64,000 nucleotides of DNA from Pomphorhynchus laevis (taxonomy: Eukaryota; Acanthocephala; Palaeacanthocephala; Echinorhynchida; Pomphorhynchidae): the NCBI GenBank assembly GCA_012934845.2, contig WNNJ02000675.1, positions 1-64,000 on the forward strand, read 5' to 3'. The first letter of the stretch is position 1. Each line of letters opens with the position of its first letter. Shown here piece after piece: positions 1 through 11,129 of the stretch. The notes beneath the pieces were generated by a model, which did not search any database, was not told the DNA's origin, and saw only the letters and a list, made by a program, of their open reading frames with translations. The position numbers and the translations under genes are program-made.

Positions 1-1476
1 CATGGCTAAGGGATCTCCCTGGGTTACTCCCTCGCACGATGCTAAAGATCCACCACCAAGTACCAGTTCTGCGTCGCCCGCATAAATGTTAGATAAGGAC
101 TGTGCTAACCCAGGGCAAGTGTGTTTGATATTGTGTAGCATAACATTTCGATTGACAGAGTTGAACGCATTCTTAGCGTCGACAGCGAGAAGTCCATAGC
201 TCTGGTTAGAAGAATACGTATCGCGAAGCGAGTGAATCGCAAAATCGATCCCATTTCGCTGGGATGCGCAAAGTTGGACAGTCCCGGCTACGTCTTGAAG
301 ATCATCTTTGACGCAGGACAATATGGTTTTACTGACAATGCGGCGAACAACCTCTGATACACCAATCGGTCTAATTTTCCCATTATTCTTTGGTATTGAT
401 ATCAACCGGCAAGCAGTAAACGCCTCTAACATCCTAGGGCTGAGTTGAATAGTGCTAAGGCTCACTGCAAAATTTGCCAAAGCATCCGCTAGAGCCTTGG
501 AATGCACGGAGAAGCTATTCAAGAGTTGTCTCCAAGCCATCGCATCCAGCCCTGATGGGCCAGCTCCACCTGAGGTTTTGTTGGCCGCTCGGATGATAGC
601 TTCCCCATCTATGACAGAGAAGAGCGAAGGATGATGCTCTCTAACATTCGGCAAATCTCGTTGTAATAAAGCGGACGCATCAGCATCTGCGGCTGTTGGG
701 TGTAGATTCTGCAGGTGTTCACGTACAGTCAAACCATCGACAATCGAATCAGGATCTAGAATGCTCGACTGTTGGTTCTCTTCCAATATGGCAGTCGCCG
801 CTGACAGCTTTCCACTTGTGACCAACTTGACATAGCGCTTTATCCAATCATCAGTACGTGGGCTCGAACGCATAGGCATGCAACGTCGCTGTAATATTCT
901 TGCCTCATTGAAAACATCGACGAATCTGCCATTTTTCCATAGTCTGATTCTGCGCTCCAGTGCTTTTCGGATCTCGGACACCTTTCTAGATGGAAGACGT
1001 TGCAAAACGCACCGGGACAAAATAGTGGCCTTTTTAAGTGCAAACATATCATGGTTATCAGCTTCGGCTGCAATCTGATAGAGGCTAGCAAGCATTTCAA
1101 CGAATTCATTCGACGCAGCACATCTTGGGAGTCGCATCGCACTAGGCCTCCATTGTATCACCACATCATAAATCGCCTGAAGTGAAAGAGACTGCCTATC
1201 AACAGGGTCGTGCAAGTTATCTACAATTGGATTATCAGTTGTCCGTGTACTGCCACTATCAGTAAGGGGATTCAAATCCGCCACTCTACCTACTGGTTCA
1301 GCAGCAGAGGTTAAACACACTGTCTGAGGTCCAATATGCACGCTATTGTTACATTCAGGTGCACGGCAATTAACGCAAGGAGCTCCTGCCTTCGCACATT
1401 TGCAACCTTTGCACTTTGCTGATGGACCATTACATCCACAGCATAGCCTCTGGTTAGACGGTATTCCTTTGGGCAT
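1..1476 (-). CDS. RLE-type LINE polyprotein, N-terminal half, open off the left edge
   Basis: An uninterrupted reading frame of 492 codons runs from the ATG at 1476 (upstream stop at 1491-1489) to base 1 with no stop. Residues 12-42 form a cysteine-rich motif (CCGCNG, then KCKGCKCAKAG, then PCVNC, then PEC), typical of the N-terminus of LINEs whose relatives are abundant in cnidarians and molluscs. The reverse transcriptase follows: GAGPSGLDA at 305-312, RPIGV at 369-373, catalytic block DAKNAFNSVNR at 433-443 and GVTQGDPLAM at 483-492. The second catalytic motif (xADD), the zinc finger and the restriction-like endonuclease would lie left of the window. By family knowledge it copies its RNA into DNA at a nicked target. 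The exact clade (R2, CRE, NeSL or Utopia) cannot be fixed here. This is the best-preserved copy of the family in the window. A short ORF on the same strand at 840-1142 is a shadow. Confidence 0.85.
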   Translation of the reverse strand, partial: MPKGIPSNQRLCCGCNGPSAKCKGCKCAKAGAPCVNCRAPECNNSVHIGPQTVCLTSAAEPVGRVADLNPLTDSGSTRTTDNPIVDNLHDPVDRQSLSLQAIYDVVIQWRPSAMRLPRCAASNEFVEMLASLYQIAAEADNHDMFALKKATILSRCVLQRLPSRKVSEIRKALERRIRLWKNGRFVDVFNEARILQRRCMPMRSSPRTDDWIKRYVKLVTSGKLSAATAILEENQQSSILDPDSIVDGLTVREHLQNLHPTAADADASALLQRDLPNVREHHPSLFSVIDGEAIIRAANKTSGGAGPSGLDAMAWRQLLNSFSVHSKALADALANFAVSLSTIQLSPRMLEAFTACRLISIPKNNGKIRPIGVSEVVRRIVSKTILSCVKDDLQDVAGTVQLCASQRNGIDFAIHSLRDTYSSNQSYGLLAVDAKNAFNSVNRNVMLHNIKHTCPGLAQSLSNIYAGDAELVLGGGSLASCEGVTQGDPLAM

Positions 1477-1586
1477 ACAAGGCGACGTTCAATTGTTAGT
1501 TTCGATTGTCTTTGTGTCACAAAGTAAGTTGTAATCTTCCGCGCGAGTGCTCAACCCGGGAGGTACCCTGGGTGTACGACCTTACG

Positions 1587-1691
1587 TCCTCTGAAACGCA
1601 GTCCTCTGAAACGCAGTCCTCTGAAACGCGGTCCTCTGAAACGCAGTCCTCTGAAACGCAGTCCTCTGAAACGCGGTACTCTGAAACAGTC
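1587..1691. repeat. 15-bp minisatellite, about seven units
   Basis: The unit is TCCTCTGAAACGCAG. Units three and six end in CGG, giving an A-A-B-A-A-B higher-order 45-bp pattern; the last unit has decayed. It lies between the 5' end of one RLE-LINE copy (ATG at 1476) and the 3' part of another copy on the same strand (1851-2441). It may be the insertion target or the terminal repeat of the LINE. Confidence 0.95.
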
Positions 1692-1850
1692 CTTGTATGT
1701 TATTTTATCTCAAACTTTTTTTAAGCTATTTTTTATTATTATAATTAATATATTTTTTTTAAGAATAATAACTTTATTAAAAAAGAAAAGTAAATTTTAC
1801 AGAAATTAGGTTCCCGTCGCGCATTCGCAGACATAGTGAAGAAGACATAA
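1692..1850. other. AT-rich spacer, probably 3' UTR of the RLE-LINE fragment
   Basis: AT-rich sequence between the minisatellite and the endonuclease ORF stop. No coding potential seen. It would be the 3' untranslated tail of the minus-strand LINE copy at 1851-2450. Confidence 0.4.
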
Positions 1851-2450
1851 TTAGACTTCGAGCACAGCGCAAAACTCGCTGTGGTGGGTTGTCATAAGAT
1901 TAATAGGTTTGGAACAGCTGGAACGTGGCGAGCGTAAGCATGCGGAAACTGATCGTGCGATTTCAAAACTGATGTCTCGTTTCATCTTTATGGCTAGATC
2001 AGGATAAGAACGCGTTGACCGATGCGTCAGTTTTGAAGCCGTGGTTTTGATTAATCTTTCCGCTTCAATGCCCATTCCTCTCGAAGTGGAGAAAATAAGA
2101 GGTATGAAAGACCCTCGTTCAACTAGCGCAATCCGTTCACTGTATTTGGCTTTCTTGCGACTCTCGTTGTATTCGAAAACAGACTCAGGCTTCCTTGATA
2201 TGTTCGATTGAGCAGGTGCAGCAAATACATTAACATCAAAAAATGTTCGCTCAAATCGACTACCGTGTAGCCCGGAACAAACTATGTCAAGACGCGCGCT
2301 TGGATCACGGGTTGTTGTTCGTTCGAAAGTAATATTTTCAGGAACCTCGGTTAGCTGAGGTTCGCAAGCTACGCCGTGAGATATGCGGCTAAGATAGTGT
2401 GAAATGATGTCGCGGACTGCATTATGCCGGATCGAAGGCAAAGCACCTTA
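1851..2450 (-). pseudogene. RLE-type LINE, C-terminal endonuclease fragment
   Basis: A 196-aa open frame matches the C-terminal restriction-like endonuclease of the same LINE family as 1-1476. Landmarks in order: PSIRHNAVRDII, ACEPQLTEVPENITFERT, the PD-(D/E)XK-type acidic pair in ARLDIVCSGL and RTFFDVNVF, the basic stretch ESRKKAKYSERI, then VERGSFIPLIFS and a tail with two cysteine or serine motifs. By family knowledge this domain nicks target DNA to prime reverse transcription. The upstream CCHC finger and RT are missing: similarity stops near 2450 in AT-rich sequence before the mariner. On the minus strand this 3' end is followed by the 5' start of the next copy, a head-to-tail arrangement. 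Confidence 0.85.
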
Positions 2451-2619
2451 TATTATATAATTATAATTATTATAATTGATATAATAATCACTTAATTGTT
2501 ATGAATTATTGATAAATAAAATGAATGAATATTTTTGTTTTATATAATGTAGACTAAGAAATTTTGGTTTGTATGCAAATGAAATTTGTAGTATCCTATT
2601 AAATCATATAACACATATA
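2451..2619. other. AT-rich stretch, no gene
   Basis: Short AT-rich sequence between the LINE fragment and the mariner; it ends with the TA target dinucleotide at 2618-2619. Nothing recognised. Confidence 0.5.
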
Positions 2620-3906
2620 CGAGGGTTGCCTTTTATATTTCGGGATTTGGCAACCCTGGTGTTGCAATCTGTCAACTGACAGATCTATCGTAAAGTTAGA
2701 AGTTTTTGAGGTCGTACTCAAAAAGTTTTGACATACGAGCGCTATTTGTATTGTTTACAGTAAATTAAAATATTCATCTGCCCCCAAGAATGGAATTAAA
2801 TCGTGAACATTTTCGTGCGATTATTTTTTACAACTTTCGACGTGGATTAACTCAGCCGCAGTGCATGAACGAACATAATTCAACTTTTGGCGATGAAGCT
2901 ACGTCAAGGACCAGTGTTTATCGCTGGTATGGTGAATTCAATCGTGGTCGGAGTTTACTCCAAGGCGAATTTCGTGAAGGTCGTCCAAAATCAGTTGTTG
3001 TTCCGAAAAGCATTGATGCTGTGCGGGAACTGATATTGTAAGATCGTCATGTGACCTATCGTGATATAGAGACAACCTTAGATATTAGTGGGACCAGCAT
3101 ACACTTAATATTGCATAAACATTTAATTGTCAAAAAAATTGTTCGCGTTGGATCCCACACAATTTGTCAATCGCTCAAAAAAGGCTCGTGACGATTGGTC
3201 GAAAGAAATGCTCGAAAAATACGATCGCGATTCTTCAAAACACGTCTATGACATCGTGACATATGATGAATCGTGGATTTACGCGTATAAGTCCGAAAGT
3301 AAACAGCAGTCGATTGTATGGCTTTTTAAGATGAGCCAAATCCAACAAAGGTTGTTCGCGCACGAAGCACTTCCAAGCAAATGGTCGCATGTTTTTATCG
3401 GAAAAACTGGACATGTCGCAACCGTACCACTAGAACAACGCAGAGCAGTCAATTCTGAGTGGTACACAACAATCTGTTTGCCAGTTGTCCTCCAAAAAAT
3501 CAGGAAAACCAACCGTCGAAGACGGATCACTCTACACCACGACAATGCGAAATCTCACACATCGGCTCAAACAACTGCATTTTTGAGCACCCAAAACATC
3601 GATTTGATGAGTCATCCGCCATATAGTCCTGACCTTTCACCAAATGACTTCTTTTTATACCAGCACGTAAAAACAAACTAAGAGGTCAACGTTTTTCGAC
3701 ACCTGAAGAAGCGGTTGCTGCATTCAGAATGCATGTTTTGGAGATACCTCAATCAAAGTGGAAAAAGTGCTTCGACAATTGGTTCAAACGCATGCAAAAG
3801 TGTATATAGATCTTTATGGGGAATATTTTGAAAAACACTAATGTGATTTTCGATGATTAATATTTGTTTTTGTTCTCTAATCCCAAACTATAAAAGGCAA
3901 CCTTCG
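2620..3906 (+). mobile_element. Full-length mariner element, inactive
   Basis: Both terminal inverted repeats are present: CGAGGGTTGCCTTTTATA at the left and its imperfect complement (CGAAGGTTGCCTTTTATA read inward) at the right, flanked by TA at 2618-2619 and 3907-3908. The length of 1,287 bp is the usual size of a mariner. The encoded transposase is disabled, so the copy is dead unless mobilised in trans. Confidence 0.95.
2790..3840 (+). pseudogene. mariner transposase (D,D34D), broken
   Basis: The N-terminal helix-turn-helix half (MELNREHFRAIIFYNFRRGL to AVRELIL, 2790-3041) ends in a TAA. The catalytic half continues from about 3127 in another frame, with YDESWIYA (first Asp), HHDNAKSHT (second Asp) and YSPDLSPNDFF (third Asp), so all three catalytic residues survive. 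A further one-base loss near 3665-3680 displaces the C-terminus (RGQRFSTPEEAV region), which can still be read in the third frame to about 3840. Roughly three lesions in all. The protein resembles mariners common in insects; the family moves between species, so this says little about the host. Confidence 0.9.
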
Positions 3907-3908
3907 TA

Positions 3909-4942
3909 TAAACCTTATGTCTTCATGCTGATTTACTACTTAATTGATCATTTATTAATTATTATAACAAAATTTAAGCTTTAGAATGAAGTTTTGTGTT
4001 TGTTTAAAAAATAAATTAGCTAATCTTGTCTACATTAATTTTGTAAATAATAGAGAGAAAATTGTTATCATGTTGAGAAGAGTACAGCTTCTGTATTAAT
4101 AATTATGTACAAATTTGAAATTAATTAAAATTTCGATTTAGCAGGTTCAACTAACTGAGAATAATCGATTTAAACTGAAAATAATAAACAAGTCAGAAGA
4201 AATAGAAAACTAAACTGAAAATATTTTAATTAAAATTTGCATTAATGGATTATTGATATCATAACAGCGGTTTTCTTCTTTGATCATCATCATCTATACA
4301 ACTAATTGACCTAAAACAATTAAGAGAATTTATGGAAGAAAAACACTTATCATATCATTAATGGTTTCTTTATTCAGTCAGTTTACTTTATTAAAATATC
4401 ATCGACTTTTTAATTTTAGCCTAATTTTTCAATTTCCACCTTTTCATTTATCGCTTTGTTTAATGTTCACACTGGCTTGTGGTAAACATTTATTCAAAAA
4501 TATATAAACTCAGCTTTTATTTTAACGATATCTTAATTGCATTAACAATTCAAATTCAGTAAAACCAATCGCATGTTAAATCTGACAGTTTGTTCGCCTT
4601 ACGAAGGCATCGGGAAAGTGAATACCTTACACAGAGTGTGTCGAACATATTTAAAGATCAAAGATATAAACTATTGATAGCACTTCAAAACCAAATGTTT
4701 GAAAATATTTACAAAGCAAATTTATAAAAAATCGTAGAGAGCAGATTGATTGCCACTAAACTCCTTATTTTCAAATACCAAATAATCATAATCAATTATA
4801 TTCATCATTCAAAATTATTGTCGTATTCCCAGAAAATAACATATACATAACTTATATCTTGATTTTCATACAAAAATATCATAATGTTCGGATAATGTTC
4901 TAATTGAATAGCATTTGCATTTACAGATTGTATTATAGAACG
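3909..4942. other. AT-rich region without recognisable genes
   Basis: About 1 kb of AT-rich DNA between mariner and Merlin. No ORF with plausible composition, no repeat shared with the rest of the window and no RNA gene were seen. Confidence 0.5.
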
Positions 4943-5044
4943 AAAATTATGGTGCATGCACGTTATACGGCGGTTTTGAAAATTTTAAAAATGTCTAAAA
5001 AAGAATTTATTATAAAAGCGTTAAAAAAAGTATTTATCTTAATA

Positions 5045-5232
5045 TCAGTTATCTTAATATCTTTTATTTCCTCGTTTGTGTACAATTTTTCATCATCTAC
5101 AATTCTCCTCACGTTAAAAAGGTTAAAAATTTTTAATCCTCCCCCATAGATGGTTAGAGAATCTGTGAGGAGAATTGTAGATGATGAAAAATTGTACACA
5201 AACGAGGAAATAAAAGATATTAAGATAACTGA
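5045..5232. repeat. Perfect inverted repeat (68-bp arms) inside Merlin
   Basis: Bases 5045-5112 are the exact reverse complement of 5165-5232, with a 52-bp spacer. The right arm lies in the transposase N-terminal coding segment (from ATG 5150). The left arm is therefore an inverted copy of coding sequence placed upstream. Transcribed, it would form a long hairpin. Confidence 0.95.
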
Positions 5233-6108
5233 ATGTTATTTAAATCGTATTTTTTCGAATGCTGCCTCACAAAACTCCTTTCTTAGCAAAATAGGAGTTG
5301 TTAAAAAATTTCCTTTGTCCAAAATGTAATGATGGTACATATTTATGCTATCAGAAAAGAAAACAAGCACCTGATGGATACCATTGGACATGTAAAAGAA
5401 CATGTAGATTTTCTTATTCTATTCGCTACAATAGCATTTTTCAAAACTCTCGTTTACCTATGAGGACTATCTTCTTTATATTCTATAAATATATAAATGG
5501 AATTTCCTTACTAGACATTGCACGAGAGCTTGAAATCTCTCGAAACAATGTCTCAGAATATGTGGACCTAGTTAGGGAAATTATTTGTGAGCATATTGCT
5601 TCCTCAAGCGAAAAATTAGGAGGTTTAAACAGTGACGGAACGAAAAAAGTTGTTGAAATTGATGAAAGTCTTTTTTCAAAAGAAAATACAAAAGAGGAGT
5701 ATAAATGATGGACAATGGTTTGTAGGAGGAGTTGAGCGGCGTTCTAAGAAAACCTTTATAGTTCCGGTCGAAAATAGAAATGCAGAAACATTAGGAGAAG
5801 TTATATTTGAAAACGTCCTTCCAAATACAATTGTTATTACAGATCAATGGCGAGCTTATCATAAAGCTTTAGAAAATATGGTTGAATATGAACACAGATC
5901 AGTAAATCATTCTATATACTTTGTTAATCCAGAAGATAGTAGTATTCACACTCAAACAATCGAAGGTCTGTGGTCTTTATCAAAAAGATTCCTACGCGAA
6001 AAACCAGGAATTTCAAAAGAACAACATTCAGAATATTTGATTCAATTCATATGGCAACATAAAATTGAAAGGTCAAAACGTTTTAATACATTTTTAACGC
6101 TTTTATAA
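5150..6108 (+). pseudogene. Merlin transposase (DDE, ISXO2-like), two frameshifts
   Basis: The protein starts at ATG 5150 (MVRESVRRIVDDEKLY). A shift at the A-run near 5303-5308 moves the frame to FLCPKCNDGTYLCY, the zinc-ribbon start. The frame then runs through a helix-turn-helix (LLDIARELEISRNNVSEYV) to VEIDESLFS, which holds the first catalytic Asp. A second shift near 5690-5705 leads to DGQWFVGGVERRS, VITDQWRAYH (second Asp) and QTIEGLWSLSKRF (catalytic Glu), ending at 6108. All three DDE residues remain. Two single-base indels make it a recent pseudogene. By family knowledge it would cut and paste the element by binding the terminal repeats. Confidence 0.9.
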
Positions 6109-6239
6109 TAAATTATTTTTTAGACATTTTTTAAATTTTTAAAACCGCCGTTTATTTTCAAAACCGCCGTATAACGTGCATGCACCAAAATTATTTATTA
6201 TTTATGTATCTATTTATTCAAATACATGCCAAAGCCAAA

Positions 6240-9150
6240 AAGCTATTCAGGCAGAGTCAAAAAAAAACAAAAACAAATAAAAACAAAAAATATGATAGTT
6301 TAGCATTACTGCTGAATGAAGGCATTGTTTAAATATCTATTTGCAGCATCGTGATTTAAACGTGATCAAGCTGGGAGCAGCAACGACTTAATCGGGCAGC
6401 GAATTCCACATGTTAATTCCCTTCCTCGACTGTCTAAATATTTTCGGTGATCTGTCAAATCGAGATTTATACAAAACTCTATCATATACCTGCAACCTAC
6501 TACCCAACTAGTGATTAAATTAATGGAAAAGCCCACAGCACCATTCGACATATGTCATAGATAAAACATTTCCAAAGCTATTAACCTCTCACGTACCGAC
6601 ATCATTCCAGACGTACATGATAATCACTACCACCTAAGCCAACACAGAGCATCGAACCCCGCCTGTGAATAAACTCTAGGTCTAATAGTTCTCGCTTGTT
6701 GACAAGCAAATAAGCCTGAATGCAGTATTACAAGTGTGGCCCGACGAGGTAGGTGAATAACCTCTTGACCATTTGACAGCTTAACCTTAGGAATACGCTT
6801 TTTATACCATATAATGCCCGAGGAGCTTAAACTAGAGTGAAATCGGTGGTCAACTTCAAGAATCGATGGACAATAATACCTAAATGTTTATGTTGAGACA
6901 CGTTCTTTAAGACAATGTCTTTAATATAGTACCTAAGAGTTTCAGATGGGCGACCTAATTGCATAAGGACACATTTTTCAGCATTCAACCGTAATCCAGT
7001 AGATTCGCACTAATTGGACAGAGTTCAGATCATTTTGTAAAGATACTTAGTCAGCAAGACTTCTAATGATCGACTAAATCTTTAGATCGTCTGCAAAAGC
7101 TAGATTAGAACATGATTAGCGGAGTAGCAAATCATTCATAAAGATTATATAGAGCAGTGAGGCTAGGACTGATCCTTGCGACACGACAGAATTAACATCT
7201 TCCGAGTCAAAAAGCACAGCTGTTACATAAACTCTGAAAGATCTATTCGATAGAAATTGCCTGACACACTCACAAATATATGGAGTTCATAATGATACAG
7301 TAAGGAGACTAAGCCGTAATGTGACACCCTATCAACGGCTTTCGAAAAGTCAAGTATGACTGTATGAGCCTGGAACCTAACACTCAAATCATATGTCTAT
7401 TTTTCACGCCAGGTAGGAGATTAGTTAGGCGTGAACGTCAAATCCTGAAACCATGTTAAGAATCAACCAATATATAATTAGAGTTCAGATGATCCTGATT
7501 CTACTAGCTATTAGTCTTTCTAAGAGTTTGCAAAATACACTGGTCAAACTGATGGGCCAATGACCGCTCAAAAGCTAGCAGAATGCTTTTTGGGAATGGA
7601 TTCCACAATTGCACATTTCCAACTATCATGAATCCAAAATGTGTGCAAGCTATGATAAACAAAGTTAAACCATTGCACAGTACGTTCGCTAGGTTTTGAC
7701 GAGAAAGGGACAATATTATCTGATCCCAGAGATGCAAACGGATCGAGCTTCATAACCTCGTTCAACAACTCTTCAGCTCTGAATGAACGAACACAACACC
7801 GATGTACAATTGGAACATACTTTCAACTAAATTCACGCTCTTTGTCAGTAATTAAAACTTGCAATGAGAAGCTATTAGCTAAATGTTGGGCGATATGAGA
7901 TGGTCCGGTTAAATTCTCAGCTGGCGTTTGAATTGAGCTAACTGTGCTGACAAGAGTTTTGTTATTTATTACATATGACCAAAACCTCCTAGGGTTTAAA
8001 GGTGTATCCCTTGTAATAACCTCTTCCACGGATAGTTATTCTGAAATTTTAGCCTATTGCATAAGTTCCTAGAGTGGATGTAGGCACGTTTGGAAAGAAG
8101 GAGAACGCCTAAACTTGCGCCGCAATTTGTTGCGGGATTTAAGTGCATCAAGAAGCTATCTGGCGATCAAGGAGGATGGCCTTGCTTTGACTTGCACATA
8201 CGTAGCGAAGCAAATATGTCTGAAATACGCTTCAATTCCTCAAGAAGAAGATCAAAGGCTACAGAAACATTCGAGCCGAAGTGAACATGAATACTATCTC
8301 AGATGGCATTTGGGAAGTTGGCAACTAGTTGACTATCATAAATACCTACCCAGCACGGTTTTTTTAAATATGAATTTTGAGAAGCCCTGTAGAAAACCGA
8401 CAGTCGCATAGAGAGTGCACAGTTATTTCGATTAGTACGTCATAACGAACACTTGAGACGTCTCACAGACACTTAGTAAAAACCAAATCGAGTATAGAAG
8501 ACGTCCCTGTCATACAAGTCGGTTTTTTATATGCTAAACTAGCAACATCTCGAATAACAGCAAGTCACATAATATTTTCCCAATTCTGTGATGTAGTAGT
8601 GAAAATCTACTTTCTCAGTCTTGTAATGGATGTTTAAGTCACCTAAAATCCAAATCAGAGGATACGGAGATAAACTCTCATCAAGAGAGTTAAATCTTAA
8701 TTCATAGGACAGAGAGCAATAAAGGATACTGAATCGATATCGCTGATCATTTCCCAGTGTAAAAGCAAGACCTTCAAATGACGATCCGATCTCATCCCGA
8801 AAAGCAGAAATGTTCGATATCAGGAGACTATTTCGCACATATGCGGCTACCCCCTCCACGCTAACCACAAGAGCGATCCGACTGTATTAGAAAATAGTTA
8901 GGAATGACTACACAATCATCCGAAATGTTGGCATGCAACCATGTTTCGGTCATACAAAATACATCAAAACGTTTCGATGCTACTTGGAATTTAAGTTCAT
9001 AGAGCTGAGCCAGAAGACTGCTAACATAACCAACTAAAATGTTCGTATAATAACAAACTGTAACACGTTCGGTAACGCTTGCGAAGTCAACAAGTTCACC
9101 TGCACACGAACCAACACTACTAAAAAAGTCTGACTATAGAAGTAGGGGTT
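6240..9150 (-). mobile_element. Decayed CR1/Jockey-group LINE (family C relative)
   Basis: Read on the minus strand the order is that of a LINE ORF2. An endonuclease piece lies at 8868-8539 (GVAAYVRNSLL, then WILGDLNIHY). A linker at 8029-7823 contains NPRRFWSYVINNKT. The RT core near 7190-7070 reads SQGSVLASLLYIIFMNDL and FADDLKI. A C-terminal tail sits at 6551-6366. The 3' end is probably the A-rich run (as poly-T on the plus strand, 6259-6290). Many stops and shifts make it an old copy. It is related to the better preserved copy at 32,180-36,950 (compare TPKRFWSYVSRSK there). Confidence 0.75.
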
Positions 9151-9490
9151 CAATAATCATCCTTGTGATGAACCCTTCTAAACTATGGTAGAGGATTCTC
9201 GAACACTCTGAAATCTGGACCCCACTAATGAAGTTCAAAAAGCAGAAACCGGTCTAGGGATTTGATTGCTGATAAACTGTGATGGTTTCCAATACCCAGT
9301 TATGTCCGTTTACCCCGTTTAATAATTAGTAACAACTATAATGCCGTATCGCTCTGCAATCCGGGGGCAGGCTCTAATAATATTCATATATTATAATGCC
9401 GAATCACTTTTGCCATCGCCTGTAGACTTGAAGGTTGTCCTGTAATAATCATCCTTGTGATGAACGCTTCTAAACCGTGGTAGAGATTCT
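9130..9490. repeat. Imperfect direct repeat flanking 250 bp of unknown sequence
   Basis: AATAATCATCCTTGTGATGA with about 25 following bases occurs near 9151 and again near 9445. The sequence between has no ORF or family that I recognise. Confidence 0.6.
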
Positions 9491-9499
9491 TGACATGTT

Positions 9500-10330
9500 A
9501 TAGCAATTCTTAAAATTTCATTATTTAGTGAATTATATTAAATATATAATGGTATGCATTTATGATCATGCAAAAATATTTTTTTGTAAATTTAAATGTC
9601 ATCTTTACGATATAAATTAATAGTAGTTTTAGTTAATGTTAATTTAATGTTCATATCTAGATATACACCTTCTTTATCATTAATATTGGTTTTGTTAAGA
9701 ATAAGGCTTTCTGGATAAATGTGCTCACTAATTGAATAAAAATTATTAGAATTAAATACACATATATCATCAATGTATCGAAACATATATTTCATATATT
9801 TATATTATTTAGATTTAGTTTTTACACAGTTATGAACAAATTCATATTCTATAAAGCTTAAAAACAAGTCAGCTATAATTAGGCTACTATTACCTCCCAT
9901 TGGAACACTTTTTACTTGTCTAAATATAGATGTCCCTACCTTTAAATAATTTTGATTTATCAAAATATTTAAGGCCTATATTAATTCAATTTTGCACATA
10001 TATTTATAATTACTTGGGGGTTAAATTTTTGTTAGAAAGGCATTTTAGTCGTTATAACATTTATATCTATAATGACTTGTAATAATTGTTTCTAAACTCA
10101 ACTCACTACGTTCATATGTTGTGTTTATATTTAAATCATTAGAATTAACCTCTTTCACTAGTATATCATAATAAAGCTTTTTGCATATGAAGACAAAGTT
10201 ATTACTAGCTTTATCAATAGTTGTTATTATATAGTTATCCTTTAATTTAGTAAGTTCTAAATACATAACTTTATTAATTTAAACTTTCATTTTATAATTG
10301 TTTGTTATTTTAATTTTCTTTTTAATTTTA
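9500..10330 (-). pseudogene. Penelope-like element, RT fragment
   Basis: Minus-strand pieces match the RT of the fuller element at 41,821-45,066: KASNNFVFICKKLYYDIL at 10,266-10,045, and YMFRYIDDICVFNSNN with the YIDD catalytic box at 9795-9592. The segment between is internally deleted and the copy is broken in several places. A second PLE 3' end lies directly upstream of it (10,500-10,852), the head-to-tail arrangement typical of PLEs. Confidence 0.85.
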
Positions 10331-10499
10331 TCAAATATATAATCTTTCCAAATTTTAAAAATTTCAATTGTAACAATGATTACATAATTATATTATCTTA
10401 AAATGTTCCAAATTGAAGATTGCACCTTCAACCAAAACCAACGCTGATTTAATTAGAAATCAAAAATGATTTCAATTAAATTTACAAAATGTAATAATT
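10331..10499. other. AT-rich spacer
   Basis: Short AT-rich stretch between two minus-strand PLE pieces; no gene seen. Confidence 0.4.
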
Positions 10500-10852
10500 T
10501 AAATCAGCTAACGGAGTCTACGTATTTAATATAATTATAAAGTATAAAAAATAATGTTAAATTAAAATTTAATAATTAAATAAAAAATAATTAAAATAAT
10601 AAATAATTGTTATAAAATTTTATATAATTTATATTAAGTTAAAATTAAAATTTCAAATATTAGTCAATTTTTATGAATTGACTAAAAATAACATACGATG
10701 TATCAACATAAGGATTATTGATTATCAGGAAGAACTGATATGCTGTCAGGTTTCGGCCCTTTTTCCTTGACCCACCATAAAAGCGGGGCCAAATACACGC
10801 TAATGAGTTATTTCTTCTGATGAAATTTTATTTTCTAGTATCTTATAAAAGT
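10500..10852 (-). mobile_element. Penelope-like element 3' end (UTR only)
   Basis: Matches the PLE 3' UTR: the terminus AAATCAGCTAAC(G/T)GAGTCTACG at the left end, then AT-rich sequence, then the structured block (10,697-10,852) with GGCCCCGCT, GGGCCGAAACCTGA and the CTGAT box. It is the most diverged of the four copies of this block. Confidence 0.8.
10697..10852 (-). ncRNA. PLE 3' structured RNA block, diverged copy
   Basis: Shares CATTAGCGTGTATTTGGCCC, the GGCCC/GGGCC stem and CCGAAACCTGA with the copies at 17,434, 31,295 and 44,750. The outer closing stem and the pseudoknot pairing are only partly kept. Function unknown. Confidence 0.6.
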
Positions 10853-11129
10853 ATGGAAACGTGAAACGTAGGTATTTGATCAGTAGCTGATGAGGTACTT
10901 CAATACTGAAATGTTGCGTATTGCTGTTGGTCTATAGATAGGATAAAAGCAATGCTCGGAATTATTGGAAATACATATACTATTGGAAATGCAACTGTAT
11001 ATTATTCTGTTAAATGAGTTTGTCACAAGCCTCGCGATTTGTATTGTATCATAGGCCTCATAGTATTTCTACTCTTATTTTTATTATTCTAAGTTTCATG
11101 TAATCATTAACTTCTATGAGTAATTCTTT

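Larger units (their letters stand above)
4951..6186 (+). mobile_element. Full-length Merlin element with 8-bp target duplication
   Basis: Terminal inverted repeats begin GGTGCATGCACGTTATACGG and are nearly perfect at both ends (4951- and -6186). The 8-bp duplication AAAATTAT lies at 4943-4950 and 6187-6194, as expected for Merlin (8-9 bp). The right end also carries a second partial copy of the inner repeat (AAAACCGCCG occurs twice near 6140-6170). The internal transposase is related to bacterial IS1016/ISXO2-type enzymes. Confidence 0.95.

Noticed and set aside
840-1142. A 100-aa minus-strand ORF
   Set aside because: It lies out of frame within the 492-codon LINE ORF on the same strand, which has all the family motifs.
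1587-1691. CRISPR-like array
   Set aside because: There are no spacers; units are directly tandem. The setting is eukaryotic.
1506-1724. A 72-aa ORF with SSETQ repeats
   Set aside because: It is the translation of the 15-bp minisatellite; no start context or conservation.
5150-6108. Bacterial contamination (IS1595/ISXO2-like transposase)
   Set aside because: Merlin-type ends, the 8-bp duplication and AT-rich eukaryotic flanks show a eukaryotic Merlin.
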